The notes under the pieces are model-generated. The model was not told the origin of the DNA. It worked only from the letters and a program-made list of their open reading frames with translations, and ran no database searches. The translations under genes and the position numbers were made by a program. Below, piece after piece: positions 37,936 through 48,254 of a stretch of DNA of 64,000 bases. The DNA lies in assembly GCA_001179505.1 (NCBI GenBank), contig CDMY01000781.1:9293-73292 (forward strand), in the 5' to 3' direction. This DNA comes from Vitrella brassicaformis (Eukaryota; Sar; Vitrellaceae). The first letter of the stretch is position 1, and each line of letters begins with the position of its first letter.

Positions 37936-40900
37936 ATGATGCGGCGTGGCAGCAAGACCACCCGGTCATCCGACGGGAGTGGCGGCCTGCTTGGGTTCCG
38001 CATGGCGCCCGAGACTCCCCGCAGCATCGACAGGGAGGGCCGGAGGGCATCTGGGTCGTCGGCAAGAGGCACGCCCCGCGTGCAGCGGCTCGATCAGTGT
38101 GGGGTGTCGGATGTGTCATGCGACAACACCCCCGCATCCGCACAGCAGAGGGATATCGTCACCACTGCGATGCCCGCGGCCGCCAAGACGGGGGGCGATT
38201 CCGGCACAGACACTGAGGGGAAGCCAGAAGGGAAGCGGCTGCACGTCCTCACTGGTGGGTGGGTGAGGCGGGATTCGCTCCCTCGTTGGCCGTGTCTCCG
38301 GCAGTCTGCAGTGGCGGTGTGTTGTGTGTGATGTGATGTGTGCAGACACTCGTGAGGGTTTGCCTTTGTCGCTGCTGAATGACCTGGAGCATGCCAACAA
38401 GCCTCATGAGCGCGAGAGCATCCTGCTGCGGTATGCCATGCAGGTCAAGAGGGACCTCATCATGGCCAGGTGAGGCGGAGTGGGTGAGGGATGTCGATCA
38501 ATGGATGATTCACTCATCCACTCGTTCTGGACAATCTTGATTGGCGGATGGTTGGTCGTGCTGTGTTCAGGGAGGAGTGCGGTCGTGAGATAGCCTGTGC
38601 TGAGGTGGCGAGGGGCCTGTTGCGCGAGACCGATGAGGAGAAACACCAACTCGAGACCAAACTGGACACGGTACTCAGCCAGACAGGCAGGCAGGCAGCA
38701 TCAACACACACCCTTCTGGCTCGTCAACCGATTGTCTGCCTGTCTGTTTGTCTGTCTATGCGACGTTCAGCTGCAGCGCAGCATAGCTGTCCTCCGTGGC
38801 GAGCAGAAGCTGCAGCAGGAGTCCGATTCGAGCGGCGCCACATCGACCCTTATCCACACGCCCAAGGCCGAAGACATCATCACCGTCGGGGCGGTCCAGT
38901 TCGGCGACATGCTGCCCCCACGAGCCACATCCACCGACCACGGGGTGAGAGGAGAGGGAGTCACTGAGCGGAGGGAGGTAGTCATGTCATGACACTGATT
39001 GCATGATTCGTTCCATTATTGTGTGTTGGTCCAGTCGGCATGGTCTGACAGGAGCCACTTCAGTCCCCAGGTGCCGCCCCCAGCCAAGCTGACCGACAGG
39101 GAGAAACGAGTCAGTGTTGACTCCACACACACAGGTGAGGGAGGGAGGGAGGGAGGGACAGGCGACCAACCAACGCAGATAGATACGTGGCCCCATGAGC
39201 ACATGTAACCACATGTATGTATCTGTTCATGTCACGTCTGTCTGTCTGTCAGGTGGCGGCAACGTGTCGGTCGAGTCAGATGTGGACCCATGGGTGTCGA
39301 TCGTCGAGCGGTGAGGCAGGCAGCCAGGCAGCCTGGGAGAGAAAAGACCGACACGCACACACAAGGCCCCTTGTATGTTGTGGTGTGTTGTGTGCGTGTG
39401 GGTGCGTGTGTGTGCGTCAGTGCGTTCCGCCGGTACCGTGAGATCTGGACGGAGACTGGTGCGGTAGCCGAGCAGGAGTGCGTGTTGCTGTACAGCATCC
39501 CCCGCAGAGGCCGCAACGGGGAGGTCAACAACCAGTGGTTCGAATGCACACTCGCCTACCAACCTTACAACAGACCGGGGGTAAGCCAGCGACCACTGCA
39601 CAGACAGGCTTGCGCTCATGCGTTGGTGTGTGTTGTATTTGCGAAGATGTGGAGTGAGAAGACCTTTGAGTTTCTGCTGCAAGACCCCGTCAACGGCGAC
39701 TTCCTCTTCCGCGTTACGCTGCCCAAGACGGAAGTCCCATGCATGTTCTTCGTCAAAGGTGCGACACTCTCACACACATGATTGATACTCACCGTCCATC
39801 CATCCATCCATCGGCCCTCTCTCTCGCTGTCTGTGTGTCTGTCTGTCTGTCTGTCTGTGTGTGTGTGTGTGTCTAGATCCCGTCTCCAACGCCAGCGACC
39901 ACCCCAACATGGCCCACGACCAATTCTACAAGTATGCACCCGCACCACCACCCATCCGACACACATGCACACACCCATCACCCATCCCTGTTCACCTATC
40001 GTCAGCCTGGTCAACATCTCGTTGAGCTCGTTGCGCGACGGTGAGATCCTGGACGGCGACCGTCTGAGCAACATCGGCATTGCCATCCGTTTCGACGGCT
40101 GGGAGGACGAGCAGGACGGCGACACGCCCACCGGGTGGCAGGAGGTCCGCACCCACCGCCCCAAGCCCACAAGACACTGGCTGCACTTCCTCGACGAGAC
40201 CGACGGGTCATGGAAGGAACTGCCCTTCGTCGACCGAACAGCCCTGCTGCTCAACGCACGGGCCGTCACCTTCGTAGTGAGATGGAATGGATTGATGAGA
40301 TGAAGGACGGGGCGGGGCTTGGGGGTGAGGGTGATGCATGTACGCGTGTGTGTGTGTGTGTGTGTGTGCAATGTGTGTCAGATCCGCAACCATGACGGGT
40401 CGCGTTGGCTGAACGGCCCCGACGGGACCAACTTCCGCATCGGTTTCCCCGGCGCGTTTGTCATCTACCCTGACGGCAACCTCATCGAATGCTCACTCGC
40501 CAACGCCATTCCATGTGTGTACACACACAGACAGACGAGTGCACTGACTGTGAATCGGGCAGCATGCGGTGATTGATGGTCTGTGTGTGTGTGGTCTGAG
40601 TGCAGCTGAGATTGTGGATTCGAACGTGACGCCATCGCCCAGCGGCCGCCCGGCGTGCCGCGCGCCAGACTGCTACTCAATCGGTACACACACACACACA
40701 CACATCCATCCATCCATCCCTCCATTCCCCTCTCTCTCCCTGTGTGTCGTGTGTGTCTGGTCTGCAGCAACGCCCTACGGCACCCCGCACCCGTCTGAGC
40801 CCCCGGTAGACTACTGGTATGTGGTTGACCAGGACGAGCAGGTGCACGTGGCCAACCACGACCCCCAGTCGGACGGCGACTCGTCCGACCCCACGCCACA

Positions 40901-41117
40901 GTGGGTGCCCGACCCATCCGCCGGCCCCTCACCCACGTACACGTCACGACTGCGGCAGCTGGAGCGATACGACAAGAGGGCGGGGGAGCCCGACCAGCTG
41001 GGGACGCCCTCTGACTACCACACGCCGAGGGACTTCCCCAGCCACGGCGACAAGTGGGGAGGTGGGGACCAGCACCAGTTCTACCCTCAGGAGGGAGGCT
41101 TCGTGCAGGGCTCGTGA
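37936..41117 (+). CDS. Candidate starch-binding (CBM25/53-like) protein, function unknown
   Basis: Thirteen exons: 37936-38254, 38346-38469, 38571-38670, 38771-38944, 39035-39134, 39253-39310, 39421-39580, 39647-39758, 39877-39931, 40006-40276, 40382-40514, 40606-40683, 40768-41117; 2034 nt, 677 residues, all in phase. The N terminus is disordered with a coiled-coil segment (RETDEEKHQLETKLD). A beta-rich core follows: ECVLLYSIPRRG, EFLLQDPVNGDFLFRV, CMFFVKDPVSNASDHPN, then ARAVTFVIRNHDGSRWLNGP and NFRIGFPGAFVIYPDG. The last blocks resemble the W-x-N-N-G and Y/F-x-I-P-G pattern of CBM25/53 starch-binding modules, which suggests, but does not prove, polysaccharide binding. The C-terminal 120 residues are Pro/Asp/Ser-rich and disordered. 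Two start methionines are adjacent. Confidence 0.65.
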
Positions 41118-43607
41118 TGGGTGGGATGGATGGCTGGTGCATGAGCATGACCGACCACACACTGGACTCAATCGCTTGTGCTGCATTGCGTTGCGCTGTG
41201 TGGGTGAGGGAGGGTGAGGTGGGGGTGGGGATGTGGCGGGGGAGAGAGATGGTGTTTGGAGGGAGGGAGGGAGGGAGGGAGGGCTTCATGATTTTTCACT
41301 GTATGTGTTGTGTGTTCGTGTGCCTGCGTGATGGCTGGCTGGCTGGCTGGCGGCTGGGTGGGTGGGGCGTATCTTATTTTCCAATTTGCTGTGAGTGAGT
41401 GCCTGGGAAAGGCGCGGATGTCATTTATTGGTCAATCGATTGAGGAGGCGGGTGTGCTGTGCTGTGCATGGCATGCTGTCTGTCAAGAGGAATTGACCGA
41501 ATCGAATCGACCATGAGTGATGCGATCGATGCCATGATGGCAGAAAGGCATGGCAGGCTGGTTTTGTCCATCCACTCACTACACCAAAGTGGGCATTTTT
41601 CTCGGACCGCCACGCCACCCTTCTACTGCCTGCCTGGCCTGCTTCTGCTCATCATCCCTTCCCTCCCTCCCTCCCTGTTCCTTTCTCCTATGATATGATG
41701 TGACAGCCACTCACCCATGCATTCACTCACTCCAGACGCCTCCCTCCTATCGTCCTGTCTGTCTCCTCTTGTCCTTTCTTCTCGTCTTCCCTTTGCCCAT
41801 TCACTCACTGCTGGTGTGTACAGGCAGGTATCTAGCTGTGGACGACGTCAGGCGTACCAATATGGGCGGGCGGGCTGCCATGCTCGAATCGGTCATCTAC
41901 AGGGAGGGAGGGAGGGAGGGAGAGGGGGGATGCGTGTGCACATGAGCGTGAGCGTGAGCGTGTGTGGCTGTGTCTTAGTCACTGTGGGGGGGTTGTCGGG
42001 TGAGGGTGTGTGTGTGGTGCTTTATCCAATTATCCAATTCGTCACTGTCATCATGCCACGTACATAACATGCATAGCATGCATATCATCGCATACCATAC
42101 CATCGCACCGGTCTTTTCTAACTGACAAAGATGCTGCAAACACACGATGAAATGAGCTGCTGCATGGCATGTGTGTATGGCGGGATCCCTCTCTCGTCGG
42201 TTGACCAAGGTCCTAGCCCCACACCTTCTCAGGCTCGGCGGGGTCGGTTCTTCACCGAATCGATGTCGGTGACGGAGTGATAACGCGTGTCCTGTCAAGG
42301 TGTGGGACAAGGGCCAAGGCCCGGCGGAGAGAAGAGAAGGGAGATTGCAGAAAGCCCTCTCTACGCGTGCGTATATGTGTGAGTGTCTCGTGCTCGCATC
42401 GCCCCAGCCCACTCTCCACATGGACGTTGCCACGAGCTAGATTGCGGATGGATGGATTGATGGATGGATGGATGGATGGGTGCATTCACGCCTTTTTCTG
42501 CAGACAAACAGGTGGCCGTGATGCCCTCTTGGCTGGGCTACCTACCGCCATGTCTGTATTTCTCGTAATTCGCAGGGCTGCCTGCCTGCCTGTCTGGCTG
42601 ACCGACCGATGGATGCCCTGCCTGTGTATGTCTGACTTGTGTGGCCTGCCTGCCTGCCTGTCTGGCTGTCTGTCCCTCGTCAATCGGCACGGTCTATGTG
42701 TCTATCGCTCTGAGGGCCCCCCGAGAGATGCTATGCTATCATGACACCGATGAGGGCGGCGGGATTTTGATACGGTCTGCGGGATGTGCGTGTGTATGTG
42801 TAGGTACGTGTGCGCCTGAGCTGGCTGGCTGGCTGTGCCATGCACTCACTCACTCCTCGTGCTGGCACAAATTTTTGCGCAGCGTTCATTTCATTTCGCC
42901 CGGCGATATGGGGCGGGCGGGCGGGCGGGGCGGAGATGGCGGAGACATGTGTGATGCGGGCGTGGCTATTGGTGTTTGCCTTCTCACGTCCATCGATGAG
43001 TTACTTACATGTGTGTGTGATGGTGTAGGGACGTCAGTCAGTTTTCGTTATGCGTGTGTGGGTGTGTTTCTTTGCGTGGGGGGAAAGAAGGGCAGGGCCT
43101 CGATACCTTGGACATGGGTGATGTGATATGGTCTGCTCTGGTCTGCCCGCTGCTGCCCGCCGTCTGCCCGCCGTCTTACTGTTTCAACTCACTTCGCCTC
43201 ACTGATTTCTCTTATCCTTCCCCCCTCTCCCTCTCCCTCCCTTTCTCCCTCCCCGTCCGTCCATCATCTGTAGAACAGCCTTGCCAATGGGTTTAGGGCG
43301 GGTGTCTCGTCGTTTGTCTGTCTGTCTGTGGTGATAGTCTGTGCCGGCCGTACCTCTCTACCCCATTGCCGACCCAAGAGGCTTGTTCATGGACGAGAGA
43401 TAGCGTGTGTGCGTACGTACGTACGTACAAAGAGAGAAAGACATGAGAATTGACGTCCGACCATGCACCAGTGACTGAATGGATTCACCCCCCACCACCA
43501 CAACCAAGCGTGAGGTCCATCCATCCATGCAATCGATGCAATCGACAACACACACAAACCGCCAGTCAGTCGACACACACGATAGATACCACCACCAAAC
43601 ACTCTAC
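41118..43607. repeat. Gene-poor repeat region
   Basis: A 2.5-kb stretch without a supported gene. It holds (GGGA)n near 41260-41282 and 41902-41922, GGCT repeats near 41332-41352, (GGAT)n near 42446-42479, CTGC/GCCTGTCTG repeats near 42580-42670, (GCGG)n near 42912-42930, a C/T tract near 43212-43255 and GTAC repeats near 43412-43428. Long open frames exist but encode repeat-like peptides. Confidence 0.65.
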
Positions 43608-44853
43608 CTACGGCGTTATCTTGTTCCGTTTCTTCTTCATTGTCTGCGGGCGGCCTTCCTCGCGTTTCCTCTTTTTCGGCTCTGCGTATGCGTCCCGAAC
43701 GCGATCCACATACCGGGACAGCTCGTCAGTCCCCGACGGACGCGACGGCTTCATCGCCATACGCAGCGGAAATGATGGCGATGGCGCGGCCGAGTCGCCA
43801 CCGGTAGCGGTGGGCGGATCTCTCTCCAGCACAGCAGCCCTGACCATCCACCATACCATGTGTGAGCATGCCATTGGATGGGTGTAGCTGTGGCATCGTA
43901 TCCTTCACACCTGTGCTGCTGTGATTTGCTCTTCAGTTTCTCCAGCTTGGCCTTGGCGGCCAGGGCAGGGGGCCTGTTGACCACCTCTCCGAACGCCACC
44001 TTGTCCTTCTGATAGAGCGCCTTGACCTTGGCGGCTTGACCGCCACCGCCGTAGATGTCGGCTGCCTTGCTCTGCAGCCTGGCCATGTGCATGGCCTGAC
44101 CCCCGCTGCTCTCCGCCTCGGCATCTATCCACCGAGTGGTTGTGTCTTCGAAGGATGACTCTTCTGCAGGCTTTTCATCGTCGTCATCGTCATCGTTATC
44201 TTCTGTCCGTTTCTTCTTGGCCCTGTCGGCGGCCTTGAGCTTGAGGAGCCGCTGCCTCTGCTTCTCCTTCTTCATGGCGTTGGCGTGCACGGCCGGCATG
44301 GCACGGAGGGCGGTCCTGATGAAGTAAGTGCAAGCAAAACGAGGGAGGACACGATGGATGCAGGAACGGACAAGCACCCCGATGGATGTTGTGACGCTTG
44401 CCCACTTGGTGTGCTCGTCGATGCGCTTGGTGAAGTCGGTGAGGGACTCGTCCGCTCGCAAGCCCTCCGGTGGTTGATGATTTGCACTCTTCTTCGTTGT
44501 TTTTGGCACCTTCTTCTCCTTGCTGACATTCTGAGGGAGGCCACGAAATAGATAGATTCAGTCATCACTTCTTCCAGCCGCACACACGGCTCCTTTTCCC
44601 GCGCGTGGCCACCGCTGACCTGTTTGATGACTGGCAGCATGCGTCTGTTGCTCGAGCTCTTGTGCTTGTGATTCGGACGGCCCTGTGCCACCTGTGATGG
44701 TTGCGATGGAGGCTGGATGCCAAACACCCTGGCGATGAGTGAGTCATCGTTCCGCTTCGGGGGCTTGTTGTAGGTCTTGAGCTCCTCAGTTGCCGCCCGT
44801 CCGATGCTCTCAGCGTCCACGTTATGCTTCTTCCACTTGGCTAGCCTTCCCAT
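43608..44853 (-). CDS. CCDC137-like nuclear protein
   Basis: Exons 44853-44620, 44530-44406, 44315-43911 and 43839-43608; 996 nt, 331 residues, phases fit. It is basic and coiled-coil, with ESLTDFTKRIDEHTK, a KKEKQRQRLLKL helix, an acidic DNDDDDDDE run and the block KVAFGEVVNRPPALAAKAK; the order and the FGEVV-PP block match the CCDC137 family of nucleolar/chromatin-linked proteins. The tail is basic (KKKRNKITP). I chose ATG 44853 because it lies about 105 bp from the element pair at 44957-44988, as in the neighbouring genes; the frame stays open far upstream of it, see the findings. Confidence 0.68.
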
Positions 44854-44956
44854 GGCCTCTTCCGCTCCTAGTTCCGCTCGCTTCTTCAATCTGCCGTAGA
44901 TCAAGAGGTTCAATGGATCTTCCGGTCCCTTACGAAAAAGGTCGGGAAATCGGCAA

Positions 44957-44988
44957 AGCTCGCAAAAGGTCCCGTAAAACTGCTCGCA
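44957..44988. promoter_or_regulatory. AGCTCGCA and TGCTCGCA pair
   Basis: Two copies in the same orientation, 24 bp apart, between divergent genes starting at 44853 and 45330. Confidence 0.4.
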
Positions 44989-45329
44989 GAGGCTTTCCTC
45001 CTTGCGACGATGTTGGTCCTTTGCGCACCTGTATAACCTCCCGTTAGCATCGGCGTTGAGCCCATCCTCGCATCTGAAGCTTTGGCTGCGCTATCGCAAC
45101 TGTGGAAGTCAGAGGACTGTTTTGGTGTTACCGACGACACCAGGGAGCACATGGTGAGAACCCAACACATCCATGCAGCGCTGCATACATTTGTGCGCAC
45201 ATGAGATGGCCACACTGGAGTAGGATGTCTCGATATCTGTCTGTGTGCGTGCGCGATGCTGGGTGTTTTCAGATAGTCCAATCCATCCTCGTGTGAGGAG
45301 CGCACAGTCCCGTGGAGGCGATAGTGAAG
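44989..45329 (+). other. Probable 5' UTR with an intron
   Basis: A GTGAGA donor at 45161 and a TTTTCAG acceptor before 45273 suggest a spliced leader exon for the gene at 45330. If spliced, the leader has an open frame reading DCFGVTDDTREHM then IVQSILV and a stop just before the main ATG, so it may be an upstream ORF. Confidence 0.35.
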
Positions 45330-47209
45330 ATGAACGGTGACGCAGCCGCCGGGACTAGCTCCCACCCCCCTGCCCCTCCCCTCCCCCCTGAGGCACCGAT
45401 GCCATCGTCGGTGGCCACGGGCGGCCTGTCTGCGGCAGTCGCTGCATCATCGTCGGCCAACCTCATGGACGGATTCGGCGCACCACCATCGCCAAACAAG
45501 GACTTCGTGTCGCTGTCGCCATCATCAGCGAAGAAGAGGAGCCGATTCGACCAGAAGGGAGCCGCTGGAGCATCTGGCAAGCCTGACGATGATACATACG
45601 ACCCGGTTGTGGGCTCGTCGCTGCCCATGTCGTCGCCATTGGCGTCCCCTCCCCCATCCCACGCACACACCGACGACAAGTCAAAGCGGTGGGCGTCCAA
45701 GTGGGACCAGGATGCCAACAAGCAGCAGCCGGCCGCCAACGGTCACCAGCCTTTGACCATGACGGACTCCCCTCCCCAGCCGTTCAAAGCGCCCGACAGA
45801 AAGGCCGATGACCCACCCAAGGACAACCTCTCCCCATCACCAGCCATGGACTCGAGGCGCATCATCCGGCCAATACCCAAGAAGAAGAACGCGGCACGCC
45901 GGCCGTCGACGGGCAATGCCGGCAAGCTCTCGGCCAGCCAGCAGACGTCCTCGCCCGACCTGACGCAGTCCCCTGGGGTGGCTCGCGGGAGTCCCAAGCC
46001 CAATGAGATGGAGGTCAGGCGGCAGGAGTACGAGGAGCGGGAGAGGAAGAGGAAGCTGCGCGAGGTGCAGAAGCAGCGCTATCGCACCAACCGGTCGCCG
46101 GGCCGTGAGCAGCTGGAGGGAGCAAGTCACTCGGCCAGGTCGCAGGAGTCGCAAGAGTGGAAGGGCCGGCCAGACAAGAGGCTGCGGACGGGCTACCCCT
46201 CTCTGTCCTCGTCAGGACACTCCATGGGCAGCGGGCCTGTCGGCAGGTCGGTGACGGGTGGGGGATTCCCGACGGACGGCGGCAAGTCGCCGCCGCCGCT
46301 GGTGGAGCTGCTCGAGGTGGCGCCGGTGGAGCCGCCCCCCGCCCCTGACATGTCTGGTGGTGCGCCCAAGGGCCCCAAGACCTACTACATCCGTCAGGGA
46401 AGGATGGACTGGCAGTACCAGCTCGAGAGGAGCAAACAGGAGTAAGCATCAGGGGAGGGGAGGGGAGAAGGAAAGGAACGGACAGCGACCTGATGTGTGT
46501 GTGTGTGTGTGTGTGTGACATGCAGCAATCGTGAGTTGGAGGAGAAGCGAGAGCAGCTGCTGAAGCGCAAGGAGGACATTGAGCCTGACACCAGACAGGA
46601 GGTGGATGAACCACTCACTACATGCTGCACGTATGAATGCGGAACACGACAGGGATTAACATTCTCGTGTCTTGTGTGTTTCTGTGCTGTGGTGTCTGCA
46701 GCTCGAGGCGATGGACAGGAAGGTCAGGGACCTGAGGATTCGCAACCAGGAACTGGTAGGCCACATGACATGACCCATCAAACTGTCCATATATCTGTCT
46801 GTGTCTGCTCCGCTTCCCTGCGTGTAGATTAAGAAGCGTGAGGCCGCGGAGGCCAAGGCCATTGAGGATCGCATTGCGCTGGAGAAGGAAACAGCCGATG
46901 TAAAACTGGCAGAAAAGGTAGGTACGCACTCTGATCATCAGCCAGCTTGCAAGGGAAGGGAAGCAAAGGATGCACACGGTGGTTGATGTTCGATGCTATG
47001 GTGTCATTGGTTGGTCAGGCGGTGCCCGAGCAGCACCAGCCCAGCATCGACGAGGCCAAGAAGAAGAAGCGGGCTGCCATGGCCGAGAGAGCCAAAGCCG
47101 ATAAGAAACACAAAGAGTAAGACTATCAATCGATGAATGAACCCACAGTTCGACTGGGGTCACCTGCTCAACTCTCTCTCTCTCTCTCCCTCTCTCCCTC
47201 TTTCTCTCC

Positions 47210-47248
<39 letters not shown>

Positions 47249-47892
47249 TGTGTGCGTGTGGGTGTGTTTGCAGGGAGCAGGAGAGCTTGGACAAGGTCGA
47301 GAAGACCATCAAGAAGCTCAAGCAGCTGGAGCAGAAGCTCATCGGGCTCCGCTCGCGCAGACACGACAAGCGGCGCAAGGCGGAGCAAGCAAAAGCCAAG
47401 GCGGCGGCCGCGGCACCACCCCCACTCCCACCCCCGCCACCCGCCCAGGATGCTGCTGCTGTCCCTGCTGCCCCTGCAGCTGCTCAGACCCACGAGCAAC
47501 CTGCAGCGGCCCCCGCCCCTCTATCGGCTGCAGCGGAGCCCAGTGGGCCGCTCCCTGCTGGTGATGTCACCATGGCCGACGCACCTCCCGACGGCGGCGG
47601 CGATGGCGACGCCCGCATGGCGGCAGCAGCCGGCCAGAAGGCTACCGCCGAAGAGGAGAGGGCACCTCCCAAGGCGCCTGAGGCGACTCCAATGGATGAG
47701 GAGAGCAGAGAAGGGGAGGGCGAGAAAGATGCCGTCCCAGAGGAGGGAGAGGGCACGGCGAGTGGTGGGGCGCCGCCCGCTCCTGCCACAGCCAACGCGG
47801 AGGGGAAGGGTGGTGGGGATGAAGGCGATGCGAAGCCAGCCGAGGCGACTGACGCAGCCGCTGCGGCAGACGCGGACAAGATGGCCGATTGA
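45330..47892 (+). CDS. Pro/Ala-rich coiled-coil protein, unknown function
   Basis: Exons 45330-46441, 46526-46601, 46702-46755, 46828-46917, 47019-47116, 47274-47892; 2049 nt, 682 residues in phase. An N-terminal disordered region rich in Ser, Pro and Ala contains PIPKKKNAARRPSTG and an R/K/E helix (EYEERERKRKLREVQKQRY). The middle, split over five short exons, is one long charged coiled coil (ELEEKREQLLKRKED ... VRDLRIRNQEL ... KKREAAEAKAIEDR ... TIKKLKQLEQKL). The last 170 residues are Ala/Pro/Glu low complexity. Composition suggests a nuclear RNA- or spliceosome-associated protein, but no domain is recognised. Codon 1 is the ATG after an in-frame stop; an in-frame GTG upstream at 45312 is not needed. 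Confidence 0.75.
47172..47262 (+). repeat. (TC)n-(TG)n compound microsatellite in an intron
   Basis: A long CT-rich run followed by a (TG)n run fills the last intron of the coiled-coil gene just before its acceptor. Confidence 0.8.
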
Positions 47893-48254
47893 GAATACCA
47901 TGTCAGTTTTTTTCCATCTCGCTCGCACTCGTGAGTGTGTGTGGGGGGGGGCGTAGTGCTTAACTTCAGTGGGTGTGTGGGTGAGATGAGATTTGAAGAG
48001 TGCCAGCCTTGGCCAGGCTGTCCGACGGTCACTGATTGCCTGGGTGACGGTGGGATGCCCTCGCGAAGTAACCTTTCTCATGCATCTTTGACCGCCTAGG
48101 TGAAAGGATACGGACGAAAAGTGGGTCTGTCGTCTGGGGTTAGGGCAGCAGAAGGGGAAAAAAACTGTCGCTGTGTGGCGGCTGTGATGTATAGGTAACG
48201 CTGCGTGATGCGAGCATCCGTCGATGGACACGAGATTCCCGATTGATTGACAGG
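47893..48254. other. Spacer between tandem plus-strand genes
   Basis: 3' UTR of the upstream gene and promoter of the downstream one. No TGCGAGCT element was found here, unlike most other 5' regions. Confidence 0.4.

Noticed and set aside
41118-43607. Possible genes in the repeat region
   Set aside because: The open frames are repeat translations or lack coherent splice chains and domains.
44790-45047. Plus-strand ORF with MDLPVPYEKGREIGKARKRS
   Set aside because: It overlaps the probable divergent promoter and the minus-strand gene's 5' end, and has no homology I recognise.
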